DNA of 64,000 nt from an uncultured Clostridia bacterium. GTDB taxonomy: Bacteria; Bacillota; Clostridia; Lachnospirales; Anaerotignaceae. The stretch covers positions 1-64,000 of the forward strand of contig CALWGF010000002.1 of assembly GCA_944379995.1 (NCBI GenBank), written 5' to 3'. Below, in pieces: positions 44,952-53,119 of the stretch. The position numbers were made by a program, and so were the translations under genes. The notes under the pieces are model-generated. The model was not told the DNA's origin and did not search any database. It worked only from the letters and a program-made list of their open reading frames with translations. The first letter of the stretch is position 1. Every line of letters starts with the position of its first letter.

Positions 44952-45312
44952 ATATTAAGTTTTTACCAATAGAATAACCATATTCTACTACGACAATATT
45001 AGACTTTATAAAAAGTGTCATAATACCATAACCAAAAGCAATTCCTGTTATAACACGTAATATATTATTACTTTCATATTTTGTAAGGGATTGTAAAAAT
45101 CCGTCAAAAATCATTGGAATTAATATTAATATGCAAAATTTTGCAGATGGTATATATATAAAACATGTAATTATTGAAAATATTATACCTAAAAGTTCAC
45201 CTGTACATCTTGCACATATTGGAAATTGTTTACCCTTATAAAAAAATGAACGGTCACTACGTTTATGACAGCCAAATACTATTGGAAGCCACTTATATAT
45301 TTTTTCTAGCAT
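44950..45312 (-). CDS. DUF2085 small membrane protein
   Basis: 120 residues. The N-terminal GCHKRSDRSFFYKGKQFPICARC and GELLG (about 14-42) match the DUF2085 pattern (C-H-x-R-S-F, P-x-C-x-R-C-x-G), which suggests metal or redox cysteines. Three hydrophobic helices follow. Function unknown. Just three bases after the previous gene (45316), so probably co-transcribed with it. Confidence 0.75.
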   Translation of the reverse strand: MLEKIYKWLPIVFGCHKRSDRSFFYKGKQFPICARCTGELLGIIFSIITCFIYIPSAKFCILILIPMIFDGFLQSLTKYESNNILRVITGIAFGYGIMTLFIKSNIVVVEYGYSIGKNLI

Positions 45313-45315
45313 TTT

Positions 45316-45624
45316 TTACATTCCTGCTGAAATACCAATACCAATTGAAAGAACAAATACAAGTATATAATATATAACACCTAATATTACAGAAACAAGA
45401 GCACCAATACCAGCTGCTTTTGCTGTTTTAGGTTTTGTATCTTTCCAAACAAGAAAAAGTATAAGTCCTGCAATAGGTACACAACAGCCTAAAAGTCCCC
45501 ATAAAAATCCACCTTTATCTACTACTTGATTGTCTGAAAAATTTGATGAATTCATAGGAGCACCACATTTAGGGCATATACTTGAATTATCATCTACTAA
45601 TGTACCGCAATTTTTACAATACAT
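45316..45624 (-). CDS. Zinc-ribbon membrane protein
   Basis: 102 residues. The N-terminal zinc ribbon has MYCKNCGTLVDDNSSICPKCG (C-x2-C...C-x2-C, residues 3-20). A linker and two membrane helices (about 40-60 and 70-98) follow. This kind of small protein is common in Firmicutes and its role is not known. The ATG follows AAGGGGG. First of a two-gene unit with the DUF2085 gene, and it ends three bases before it. Confidence 0.78.
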   Translation of the reverse strand: MYCKNCGTLVDDNSSICPKCGAPMNSSNFSDNQVVDKGGFLWGLLGCCVPIAGLILFLVWKDTKPKTAKAAGIGALVSVILGVIYYILVFVLSIGIGISAGM

Positions 45625-45646
45625 AAAAATCCCCCTTTTTTTATTA

Positions 45647-46087
45647 TCATTTTTTTATAAAATTGAAACAGGAATAAGGTAATGAAAGTATTATCATAAC
45701 CCCAAGTGCAATTACACCTGCAATTTTTGCAGTAAGCACTCCCTGTGTATATGAATATACCATATCTCCATCAAGAATTCCATACATTGTGTTATAAATA
45801 TATGAACCGGGTACAAGAGGTAATATCCCTGGTATAAGATATAATGTTGAAGGTGCTTGTCGTATATGTGATAAAAAACGACAACTTGCAGTAAGTGTTG
45901 CTGAACCTAAAAATGAACCCATTATCGCATCACCTTTAAATCCATATACTACAATACAATATACACACCAACCAACAGCTCCTGTAAAACCACAAAATGG
46001 AAGTTCTTTTTTTGGTGTATTAAATGTTAATGAAAAAAATATACATGCCATAAATGCCACAAATGTTTGATATATTATTTTAGACAT
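45647..46087 (-). CDS. Threonine/serine exporter ThrE-type subunit, C-terminal half (YjjB-like)
   Basis: 146 residues with four membrane helices and the DUF3815/ThrE2 pattern: NTPKKELPFCGFTGAVGW and the conserved PGILPLVPGSYIYNTMYG near the middle. It corresponds to the second half of the fused ThrE exporter of Corynebacterium. It starts 13 bases after the ThrE-N gene, so the two likely form one exporter or, in the YjjP-YjjB view, a succinate exporter. The substrate is not certain. Confidence 0.85.
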   Translation of the reverse strand: MSKIIYQTFVAFMACIFFSLTFNTPKKELPFCGFTGAVGWCVYCIVVYGFKGDAIMGSFLGSATLTASCRFLSHIRQAPSTLYLIPGILPLVPGSYIYNTMYGILDGDMVYSYTQGVLTAKIAGVIALGVMIILSLPYSCFNFIKK

Positions 46088-46100
46088 AAAAAGTACCTCC

Positions 46101-46874
46101 TTATATTTGTGATAATATTTTTAATACTATACCAACACCGCCAGCAATGGCAACAGCTACAAGGCAGGCTTCTGCTATTCTTGAAACACCAGAAACAAAA
46201 TCTCCATTAAGTACATCTCTTAATGCATTTGTTATTGTTACACCAGGTACAAGAGGCATAAGACAGCCTATTATTACTTTATTATAATCATCACAAATAT
46301 TATATTTATATAAAATCATTGTTAATATAGATATTAAAGCACCTGATAGAAATTTTGACACAAAATATGCTACATTATGTGATGATAAATAGAACATAAA
46401 TAAACCTAAAAATAAACCTACTATTCCAGCCGATATACCATCATATAAACTTCCTTCAAACATAAGTGAGAAAAAAAGACAAGTCATAGTAATTCCTATA
46501 ACAAATATAGGTTGTTTAACATCAGGAAGTTTTTTAATACGTTCTATATCCTTTATAGCCTCTCCAAGTGTAAATTCTCCGGCTACAAAACGTCTGCTTA
46601 ATGTATTTACATAATGAAGACGTTTAAGGTCTGTACTTCTGCTTGTTATTCTTTTTACTTTTGTTATATGACCGTTTTTACCATTCATACTGGCAAATAT
46701 ACCAGTTGGAAAAACAATAGCTTCCGGATTTGAATTTTCACCGGCTGTTGATATTATTCTTGATATTGTATCTTCAACACGATGTATTTCTCCTCCACTT
46801 GTAAGAACTACTTCTCCAGCATCAACAGCTAATTTTAAAAGTTTTTCTTCTTCCAAAAATATCTCTTCTTTCAT
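46101..46874 (-). CDS. Threonine/serine exporter ThrE-type subunit, N-terminal half (YjjP-like)
   Basis: 257 residues. A soluble N-terminal domain (about 1-115, GEVVLTSGGEIHRVEDTI, PTGIFASMNGKNG) is followed by about five helices with CLMPLVPGVTITNALRDVLNGDFVSG near the C-terminus. This is the DUF1212/ThrE-N pattern. It pairs with the smaller gene downstream. The start follows AAGAAGAG, a weak RBS. The partner genes in E. coli (yjjP-yjjB) export succinate; in Corynebacterium the fused protein exports threonine and serine. Confidence 0.86.
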   Translation of the reverse strand: MKEEIFLEEEKLLKLAVDAGEVVLTSGGEIHRVEDTISRIISTAGENSNPEAIVFPTGIFASMNGKNGHITKVKRITSRSTDLKRLHYVNTLSRRFVAGEFTLGEAIKDIERIKKLPDVKQPIFVIGITMTCLFFSLMFEGSLYDGISAGIVGLFLGLFMFYLSSHNVAYFVSKFLSGALISILTMILYKYNICDDYNKVIIGCLMPLVPGVTITNALRDVLNGDFVSGVSRIAEACLVAVAIAGGVGIVLKILSQI

Positions 46875-46936
46875 TTATAATATTTATAACAAAAGGATAA
46901 TTACAAAAATTATATTTGTCAAAGGTTTTTTTGGGG

Positions 46937-46965
46937 TAGACATATGACTTTTGTTGTATTATAAT
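46937..46965 (+). promoter_or_regulatory. Sigma-A promoter of the thiamine salvage operon
   Basis: TAGACA (46937-46942) and TATAAT (46960-46965) with a 17-base spacer. The start falls near 46972, before the THI element. Confidence 0.7.
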
Positions 46966-46995
46966 TTACTTCATAAAAGTTAATATTTATTTTTG

Positions 46996-47139
46996 CTAGG
47001 GGTGCCTCTGATTTATCAGATGCTGAGAGGGAATTTTCCTAACCCTTTGAACTTGATGTGGTTAGTACCAACGCAGGGAAGCTGTTAATAATTATATGTA
47101 TATTAAAGACTTTTTCTGTGTAAAAAGTCTTTTTTTTAT
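46996..47139 (+). promoter_or_regulatory. TPP riboswitch (THI element) with terminator
   Basis: AGGGGTGCCT, CTGAGAGGG and AACCCTTTGAACTTGATGTG with TAGTACCAACGCAGGGAA (46998-47080) are the classic thiamine pyrophosphate aptamer parts. An expression-platform terminator follows: AAAGACTTTTT / AAAAAGTCTTT plus T run at 47105-47139. Bound TPP should stop transcription of tenA and thiZXY. Confidence 0.95.
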
Positions 47140-47162
47140 TATTTTTTAAGGAGGATATTACC

Positions 47163-47822
47163 ATGAAACTTTCAGAAAGACTTTATAACAGTACAAAAGA
47201 CATATGGGAAAAGTATCATGAACACCCATTTGTAAAAGGTATAGGTGATGGAACACTTGATATTGATAAATTTAGATTTTTTATGGTGCAAGATTATTTA
47301 TATCTTCTTGACTATGCAAAAGTATTTGCACTGGGTGTTGTTAAATCAAGAGATGAAGACATTATGAGAAAGTTTGCTTCTCTTGTAAATGGAACATTAG
47401 ACAGCGAAATGAAAGTACATAAAACATATATGGAAAGACTTGGTATAACAAAAGAAGAAATTAAAAATGCAAAGCCTTCTATTGTAAATACTTCATATAC
47501 TAAATATATGCTTCAAATAGGTCATGATATGGGAGTTTTAGAACTTCTTGTATCAATATTATCCTGTTCTTGGAGTTATAAAGAAATAGGGGATAGACTT
47601 GCAAAAAATCCAAATTTTTTAAATCATGAATTTTATGGTGAGTGGATAAATGGATATTCCTCAAAAGAATATGCAAAAGATAATAATGAAATAATTGAAC
47701 TTGTTGATAGACTCGGAGAAAATTGTACAGATGAAGAGTTTGAAGTTCTTCGAGATATATTTGTAAATTGCAGTAGATATGAGTATATGTTTTGGGATAT
47801 GTCATATAAAAAGGAGATGTAA
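47163..47822 (+). CDS. tenA: Aminopyrimidine aminohydrolase / thiaminase II
   Basis: TenA hydrolyses formylaminopyrimidine-derived thiamine fragments to the hydroxymethyl pyrimidine for salvage. The 219 residues keep the family active site: D44 and Y47 in VQDYLYL, C135 in SILSCSWSY and E207 in SRYEYMF. That matches the catalytic Cys135 of Bacillus. The ATG follows AAGGAGG. It is first in a riboswitch-controlled operon and three bases before the ABC ATPase, so salvage and import are linked. Thiaminase activity in the reverse sense is also possible. Confidence 0.95.
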   Translation: MKLSERLYNSTKDIWEKYHEHPFVKGIGDGTLDIDKFRFFMVQDYLYLLDYAKVFALGVVKSRDEDIMRKFASLVNGTLDSEMKVHKTYMERLGITKEEIKNAKPSIVNTSYTKYMLQIGHDMGVLELLVSILSCSWSYKEIGDRLAKNPNFLNHEFYGEWINGYSSKEYAKDNNEIIELVDRLGENCTDEEFEVLRDIFVNCSRYEYMFWDMSYKKEM

Positions 47823-47825
47823 TTT

Positions 47826-48578
47826 TTGCTTGAATTTAAAAATGTGACTTTTAAATATTCTGAAGATGATTTTTATATGATGAAAAATCTTAGCTTTTCA
47901 GTAAAAAAAGGTGAGTTTATATCTCTTATAGGTCAAAGTGGTTGTGGCAAAAGTACAATTCTAAGACTTATAAATGGTCTTGAAAAGCCTGAAAATGGTG
48001 AAATTCTTATTGATGGTAAAAATATAAATACATTAAAAGATTATTGTGCTTTTATGCCACAAAAAGATTTGCTTTTTCCATGGAGAACAATAGAAAAAAA
48101 TATAAGTTTACCTATGGAAATAAAAGGTGTTCCAAAATCTGAAATGCATAAAAAATGTGTTGATGTTCTTTCTGAAGTTGGTCTTTTGGAATATATAGAT
48201 AAATATCCTAAAGACCTTTCAGGTGGTATGAAACAAAGAGTTTCTTTCGCAAGAACCATACTTGCCGGAAGTGATATACTTCTTCTTGATGAGCCTTTTT
48301 CTGCTCTTGATTCTTTAACAAGAATGGACATGCAAGAATGGCTACTTAAACAATGGAAACATTTTGGAAAAACAATTATATTTATAACTCATGATGTTGA
48401 AGAAGCTATTTTTTTATCAAATTCAATATATATAATACAAGATAGACCATTTGAATATATGGAAAAAGTAAAAATAAATTCTGAATATCCAAGAGATAGA
48501 GAGTTTTTAAAAAATACTGAAATAGTAGCACTTAGAGAAGAACTTATAAATAAACTTAGAAATAGGAGGGAACAATAA
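47826..48578 (+). CDS. thiZ: ABC transporter ATPase for thiamine pyrimidine precursor
   Basis: 250 residues with Walker A GQSGCGKST (about 38-46), the ABC signature LSGGMKQR, Walker B ILLLDEPFSALD and the H-loop IFITHDVEEAIFLS. This is the nitrate/taurine-type ATPase class used by ThiXYZ. The start is a TTG at 47826, after GGAGAT. Its stop overlaps the permease ATG by one base (TAATG), so translation is coupled. Specificity is inferred from the operon and the TPP riboswitch. Confidence 0.92.
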   Translation: MLEFKNVTFKYSEDDFYMMKNLSFSVKKGEFISLIGQSGCGKSTILRLINGLEKPENGEILIDGKNINTLKDYCAFMPQKDLLFPWRTIEKNISLPMEIKGVPKSEMHKKCVDVLSEVGLLEYIDKYPKDLSGGMKQRVSFARTILAGSDILLLDEPFSALDSLTRMDMQEWLLKQWKHFGKTIIFITHDVEEAIFLSNSIYIIQDRPFEYMEKVKINSEYPRDREFLKNTEIVALREELINKLRNRREQ

Positions 48579-49321
48579 TGAAAAAAAGTATGCCTTCTAT
48601 TATTGTTACATTAGTACTTTTTATTATATGGCAGATTATAGCTGTAAAAATGAATGCATCTTATATACTTCCTTCACCTTTGGAAATACTTCAAAAAATA
48701 TGGGAGCTTAGAGATATTCTTATAGGTGTACATCTTCCGGCAACAATGGGTGTTACTGTTTTAGGTCTTATTATATCAATAATTTTAGGTTTATTCCTTG
48801 CAATAATAATGGATTTAAACGAAAAAATAGAAAATGCATTATATCCTATTATAATAGCATCCCAAACAATACCTACAACAGCTATTGCACCTCTTTTTGT
48901 ATTATGGTTTGGTTATGGAATATGGAGTAAAGTTCTTGTTACAATACTTATTACTTTTTTTCCTATAACAATAACTGTTTATGACGGTTTTAAATCAACT
49001 AAAAGAGAAATGGAAGAACTTCTCATTACATATGGTGCTTCTAAAAAAGATATTTTTATTAAACTTAAATTACCTTCAGCACTACCATATTTCTTTTCAG
49101 CAATAAAAATGGCTATACCTTTAAGTATAATTGGAGCAGCTATTGCAGAGTGGCTTGGTGCTCAAAGTGGTCTTGGGTATTTTAGTAAAAGAATGATGAC
49201 ACAGCTTGATGGTGCAGGTGTTTTTGCTCCTGTTGTTGTTTTAAGTGTTGTAGCAATGCTTTTAGTAAGTATTGTAAGTATAATAGAAAAAACATTAATA
49301 AAATGGAGAAAGGAAATTTAA
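48578..49321 (+). CDS. thiX: ABC permease for thiamine pyrimidine precursor
   Basis: 247 residues with about six membrane helices and the binding-protein-dependent transport signature (EAA loop) around EELLITYGASKKDIFIKLKLPSALP (about 146-170). The final segment with ISIIEKTLIKWR is a typical C-terminal helix. It pairs with the ATPase just upstream and the binding protein two bases downstream. The substrate, formylaminopyrimidine or a similar compound, is inferred from the riboswitch and TenA. Confidence 0.92.
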   Translation: MKKSMPSIIVTLVLFIIWQIIAVKMNASYILPSPLEILQKIWELRDILIGVHLPATMGVTVLGLIISIILGLFLAIIMDLNEKIENALYPIIIASQTIPTTAIAPLFVLWFGYGIWSKVLVTILITFFPITITVYDGFKSTKREMEELLITYGASKKDIFIKLKLPSALPYFFSAIKMAIPLSIIGAAIAEWLGAQSGLGYFSKRMMTQLDGAGVFAPVVVLSVVAMLLVSIVSIIEKTLIKWRKEI

Positions 49322-49323
49322 TT

Positions 49324-50340
49324 ATGAGAAAAAGAATTGTAGCTTTATGTATGGCTGTTATAACAGCTTTTTCATTTGTTGGGTGTGGAAACAGTAGCAA
49401 TAATCAAACATCAACAGATGGTAATACAGAACTTGAAAAATTTAGTGTTGTTCTTGATTGGTATCCTAATGCTGTTCATGGTTTTATATATAATGCCATA
49501 GAAAAAGGATATTATGCCGAAGAAGGTCTTGATGTTCAAATATATTTCCCTGCAAATGTAAATGATGCGATTTCACTTACAGCAGCCGGAAAAGCAGATG
49601 TTGGTATATATTATCCAAATGATATTATAAGAGCTATTGCAAATGAAGATATACCTGTAAAATCAGTTGGTACAATAGTACAATCACCTTTAAATGTTAT
49701 AGTTTCTCTTAAAGATAAAAACATAACATCACCAAAAGATTTTGTTGGAAAAACAATAGGTTATAGTGGTACAGAGTTTAATGAAGCACTTATTAAAACA
49801 ATGATGGAAAGTGTTGGGGCATCAATGGACGATGTAACTCTTATAGATGTAGGTTTTGACCTTATGACATCTATGACAACAGGAAAAGTTGATGCAACAA
49901 TAGGTTGTCTTGTAAATCATGAAGTACCTGCTCTTGAAGAAGAAGGCTTTGAAGTAAACTATTTCTTCCCAACAGAATATGGAGTTCCTAATTATAGTGA
50001 ACTTGTATTTGTTTCAGGTAATAATAATATAAATGAAAATTCTGAAAAAATAGAAAAATTCCTTCGTGCATCACAAAAAGGTTTTGAAGATATGAAAAAT
50101 GACCCACAAGGTACATTAACAACTTTACTTGAAAACCAAAATGAAGAAAATTTCCCACTTAGTGAAGGTGTTGAACAAAGAAGTATAGATGTTCTTCTTC
50201 CTCTTATGGAAAATGAAAATGCTAAATTCCTTACACAAAATAAAGAATTATGGCAAAATGATATAAACTGGCTTAAAGAGCAAGGACTTATTAATAAAGA
50301 AATTACTGTTGAAGATTGTGTTGTTGATATACTTAAATAA
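49324..50340 (+). CDS. thiY: Thiamine-pyrimidine-precursor binding lipoprotein
   Basis: 338 residues. An N-terminal lipoprotein signal has its cysteine at C21 (AFSFVGC). The NMT1/THI5-like binding domain shows VVLDWYPNAVHGFIYNAI (about 42-59), GKADVGIYYPNDI and GTTVQ-like GTIVQSPLN. This is the family of ThiY, which captures formylaminopyrimidine. The ATG at 49324 follows AAAGGAAA; the earlier start at 49303 would lie inside the permease gene. It closes the operon before a terminator. Confidence 0.93.
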   Translation: MRKRIVALCMAVITAFSFVGCGNSSNNQTSTDGNTELEKFSVVLDWYPNAVHGFIYNAIEKGYYAEEGLDVQIYFPANVNDAISLTAAGKADVGIYYPNDIIRAIANEDIPVKSVGTIVQSPLNVIVSLKDKNITSPKDFVGKTIGYSGTEFNEALIKTMMESVGASMDDVTLIDVGFDLMTSMTTGKVDATIGCLVNHEVPALEEEGFEVNYFFPTEYGVPNYSELVFVSGNNNINENSEKIEKFLRASQKGFEDMKNDPQGTLTTLLENQNEENFPLSEGVEQRSIDVLLPLMENENAKFLTQNKELWQNDINWLKEQGLINKEITVEDCVVDILK

Positions 50341-50345
50341 TATAA

Positions 50346-50379
50346 AAATACACTCATTTTATGAGTGTATTTTTTTTGT
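50346..50379 (+). terminator. Terminator of the thiamine salvage operon
   Basis: AATACACTCAT pairs with ATGAGTGTATT and is followed by eight T. Confidence 0.88.
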
Positions 50380-50404
50380 TATTTTTTAGTATTTAAAAAT
50401 AAGT

Positions 50405-50433
50405 GTATATTTTACCTTACTTTACAGATAATA
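50405..50433 (+). promoter_or_regulatory. Sigma G type promoter of spoVT
   Basis: GTATA (50405-50409), a 17-base spacer and GATAATA (50427-50433) match the forespore sigma G pattern GYATR-N17/18-CATAMTA in all but one base of the -10. It lies 44 bases before the spoVT start. Confidence 0.6.
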
Positions 50434-50476
50434 CATTTAAAGCCATAATTTCAAATTTAACGAATGGAGGATTATT

Positions 50477-51022
50477 ATGAAAGCAACAGGTATTGTTAGA
50501 AGAATAGATGATTTAGGAAGGGTTGTTATTCCAAAAGAAATAAGAAGAACTTTAAGAATAAGAGAAGGTGACCCTCTTGAAATATTTACAGATAGAGAAG
50601 GAGAAGTAATACTTAAAAAATATTCACCAATAGGTGAACTTGGAGCTTTTGCTAAAGAATACGCAGAAAGTCTTTATCAAACATCAGGACATATAACTTG
50701 TATATCTGATAAAGACCATATTATAGCTGTATCAGGAGGCTCTAAAAAAGATTTTTATGATAAACCTATAAGTGCTGACCTTGAAAAGTCTATGAATGAA
50801 AGAAATATTATAATAGCAAAAAGAAATGAAAGTAATTTTATACCTGTACTTGAAGATGATGTTGAAGAAGTATATAGTAATCAAATTATATCACCAATTA
50901 TATCCGAAGGTGATGTTATAGGAGCAGTTTTATTACTTTCAAATAATAAACCTATGGGAGAAGTAGAAGAAAAACTTGTCCAAACAGCAGCAGGATTTCT
51001 TGGAAAACAAATGGAACAGTAA
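50477..51022 (+). CDS. spoVT: Stage V sporulation protein T (AbrB-type regulator)
   Basis: 181 residues. The AbrB-like swapped-hairpin DNA-binding domain (about 1-50) has MKATGIVRRIDDLGRVVIPK, then RTLRIREGDPLEIF. A GAF-like domain (about 60-181) ends with a helical tail. This two-domain layout is diagnostic of SpoVT, a forespore regulator that tunes late sporulation genes. The ATG follows TGGAGG. A sigma G type promoter is readable upstream and a terminator hairpin lies behind, so it is a single-gene unit. Confidence 0.95.
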   Translation: MKATGIVRRIDDLGRVVIPKEIRRTLRIREGDPLEIFTDREGEVILKKYSPIGELGAFAKEYAESLYQTSGHITCISDKDHIIAVSGGSKKDFYDKPISADLEKSMNERNIIIAKRNESNFIPVLEDDVEEVYSNQIISPIISEGDVIGAVLLLSNNKPMGEVEEKLVQTAAGFLGKQMEQ

Positions 51023-51026
51023 TAAA

Positions 51027-51064
51027 TAAGCCTGATTTTATATTTAATAAAATCAGGCTTTATA
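51027..51064 (+). terminator. Terminator after spoVT
   Basis: AAGCCTGATTTTA pairs with TAAAATCAGGCTT and is followed by a mixed T/A tract. Confidence 0.7.
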
Positions 51065-51134
51065 TTTATATACGAATTTTCTCTTTTATGGTAAAATAAA
51101 TAAGATATTTTTTAATTTGTAGAGGTGCTTATTT

Positions 51135-51752
51135 ATGAAAGGCTTATTTATATCAATAGAAGGCACAGACGGTGCAGGAAAATCAACCCAAATAGACCTT
51201 CTTAAAAAATATATTACAGAAAAAGGAAGAGATGTAATAGTTACAAGAGAACCAGGTGGTACTCCTATAAGTGAAAAAATAAGAGAAATTATACTTGATA
51301 ACAATAATAGTGAAATGAGTTATATTACAGAAGCTCTTTTATATGCTGCTTCAAGGGCTCAGCATGTTAATGAAAAAATAAAACCGGCACTTATGGAAGG
51401 TAAAATTATTATTTGTGATAGATTTGTTGATTCAAGTATTGCATATCAATGTGCTGCAAGAGGTATTTCAAGAGAGATTATAGAAGATATAAATAAATAT
51501 GCTATTGATGGTATTATGCCGGATATTACATTGTATTTTGATATAACTCCAGAAGAAGGTATAAAGCGTAAAAAGAATATGCATACTCTTGATAGAATAG
51601 AACAGGAAAAACAAGATTTTCATAATAAAGTTTATGAAGGTTATCAAATGCTTTTAAAATTGTATCCTGAAAGAATAAAAAGAATTGATGCATCTAAAGA
51701 TATTTATGATGTGCATAATCAGGTATTAAAATATATTGACTGTATGTTATAA
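51135..51752 (+). CDS. tmk: Thymidylate kinase
   Basis: 205 residues. dTMP is phosphorylated to dTDP. The P-loop is EGTDGAGKST (about 9-18), DR motif IICDRFVDSSIAYQ (about 92-105), with the LID region near GIKRKKNMHTLDRIE. The ATG follows AGAGGTG. It heads a conserved run (darA, holB, ricT, methyltransferases) known from Bacillus and Clostridia. Confidence 0.95.
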   Translation: MKGLFISIEGTDGAGKSTQIDLLKKYITEKGRDVIVTREPGGTPISEKIREIILDNNNSEMSYITEALLYAASRAQHVNEKIKPALMEGKIIICDRFVDSSIAYQCAARGISREIIEDINKYAIDGIMPDITLYFDITPEEGIKRKKNMHTLDRIEQEKQDFHNKVYEGYQMLLKLYPERIKRIDASKDIYDVHNQVLKYIDCML

Positions 51753-51776
51753 ATTTTTTTGAGAGAAGGTAATATT

Positions 51777-52103
51777 ATGAAACTTATAGTTGCAATAATT
51801 CATGATGATGATGTTAGAAATACAATGGACACATTGAGAGATGAAGGTTTTTTTGTTACTAAACTTTCTTCAACAGGTGGTTTTCTTCGTGCCGGAAATA
51901 CAACATTACTTATAGGTGTTGAAGACAATCTTGTTGAAAGCGTAATGGCAATATTTGAAAAATGTTGTAGAAGTAGAAAAGAACTTACTACAATAGATAC
52001 ACCTTATGGTGGTATACAAGGCTATGTTTCAAGACCTATTGAAATAATTGTCGGTGGCGCAACAGTATTTGTACTTGATGTTTCCGACTTTAGAAAATTC
52101 TGA
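51777..52103 (+). CDS. darA: Cyclic di-AMP receptor (PII-like, DarA/PstA)
   Basis: 108 residues, typical of the PII-like cyclic di-AMP receptor DarA (YaaQ). It includes MKLIVAIIHDDDVRNTM at the N-terminus, the glycine-rich TGGFLRAGNTTLLIGVED (about 29-46) and the C-terminal GGATVFVLDVSDFRKF. The trimer would bind c-di-AMP between subunits; its downstream partner is unknown. The ATG at 51777 follows GAGAAGG. A TTG at 51759 is not favoured. It lies between tmk and holB, the usual place. Confidence 0.92.
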   Translation: MKLIVAIIHDDDVRNTMDTLRDEGFFVTKLSSTGGFLRAGNTTLLIGVEDNLVESVMAIFEKCCRSRKELTTIDTPYGGIQGYVSRPIEIIVGGATVFVLDVSDFRKF

Positions 52104-52120
52104 TTTTGGAGAGATAATAT

Positions 52121-53119
52121 ATGAAATCTTTTAAAAATATAACAGGAAATGAATTTATTATAAAATTTTTAAAAAATGCAATACAACATAATAAAGTTTC
52201 ACATGCTTATATAATAAGTGGTGGTGAAGGTTGTGGAAAAACTCTTATTGCTGAAACTTTTGCAAAAACTTTACAATGTGAAAAAGGTGGAACAGATGCT
52301 TGTTGTGAATGTATAAGTTGTAAAAGTTTTGAAAATAGAAATAATCCTGATATATTTTATGTAGTTCCAAATAAAAAAAGCAAGACAAAATCAATAGGTG
52401 TTACTGATATTAGAGAGCAAGTTATAGATGTTGTGTCTATTAAACCATATAAATATAAATATAAAATATTTATAATTGAAAATGCTGATAATATGACAAA
52501 AGAAGCCCAAAATGCTTTTTTGAAAACACTTGAAGAACCACCAATGTATAGTATATTTTTACTTATGGCAAGAAATCCTGAAAAATTTTTGCCTACAATA
52601 CTTTCAAGATGTGTAAATATTAAAATACGCCCTCTTTCATCAGGATATGTTTATAATTATATTATGAATAATACTGATATTCCGGAAGAAAAAATACAGC
52701 TTTTTACTGAATATGCTCAGGGAAGTATAGGTAAGGCTTTAAAACTTGCAAATTCTCAAGAATTTATTGATATGAGAGATAAAATAATAAATACTCTTAT
52801 AGGTTTGTATGGTAAAAATGAGTATTATGCTTCAGAAGCTGTAAATGTTTTTGAAGAATATAAAAAAGAAAAAGGGCTTTTGGATATGATGTATCTTTGG
52901 TATAGAGATATTCTTGCTGCAAAAGTTCTTAATGATGATAAATATATTATTCAAAAAGATAAAAAAGATATTATTTTTAAAGAAGCAAATAAATATAGTG
53001 CTGAATGTATTATTGATAAAACAGAAGCTTGTCTTGCTACTAAAAATCAGATTTTGAAGAATGTAAATTTCCGTCTTTGTATGGAAGTTCTTCTTATGAA
53101 GTTAAAGGAGAGTTATTAA
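52121..53119 (+). CDS. holB: DNA polymerase III delta' subunit
   Basis: 332 residues. A clamp-loader AAA+ module with GGEGCGKT (about 27-34), a four-cysteine zinc module (CEKGGTDACCECISCKSF, about 50-68), TKEAQNAFLKTLEEPP (about 128-143) and the LPTILSRC sensor region. The C-terminal collar domain is present. It helps load the sliding clamp. The ATG follows GGAGAGA. ricT starts directly at the next base after its stop. Confidence 0.93.
   Translation: MKSFKNITGNEFIIKFLKNAIQHNKVSHAYIISGGEGCGKTLIAETFAKTLQCEKGGTDACCECISCKSFENRNNPDIFYVVPNKKSKTKSIGVTDIREQVIDVVSIKPYKYKYKIFIIENADNMTKEAQNAFLKTLEEPPMYSIFLLMARNPEKFLPTILSRCVNIKIRPLSSGYVYNYIMNNTDIPEEKIQLFTEYAQGSIGKALKLANSQEFIDMRDKIINTLIGLYGKNEYYASEAVNVFEEYKKEKGLLDMMYLWYRDILAAKVLNDDKYIIQKDKKDIIFKEANKYSAECIIDKTEACLATKNQILKNVNFRLCMEVLLMKLKESY

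Noticed and set aside
47826..50340. Nitrate/sulfonate/taurine ABC transporter
   Set aside because: The ATPase and permease belong to that broad class, but the TPP riboswitch, tenA and the NMT1/THI5-type binder point to a thiamine precursor.
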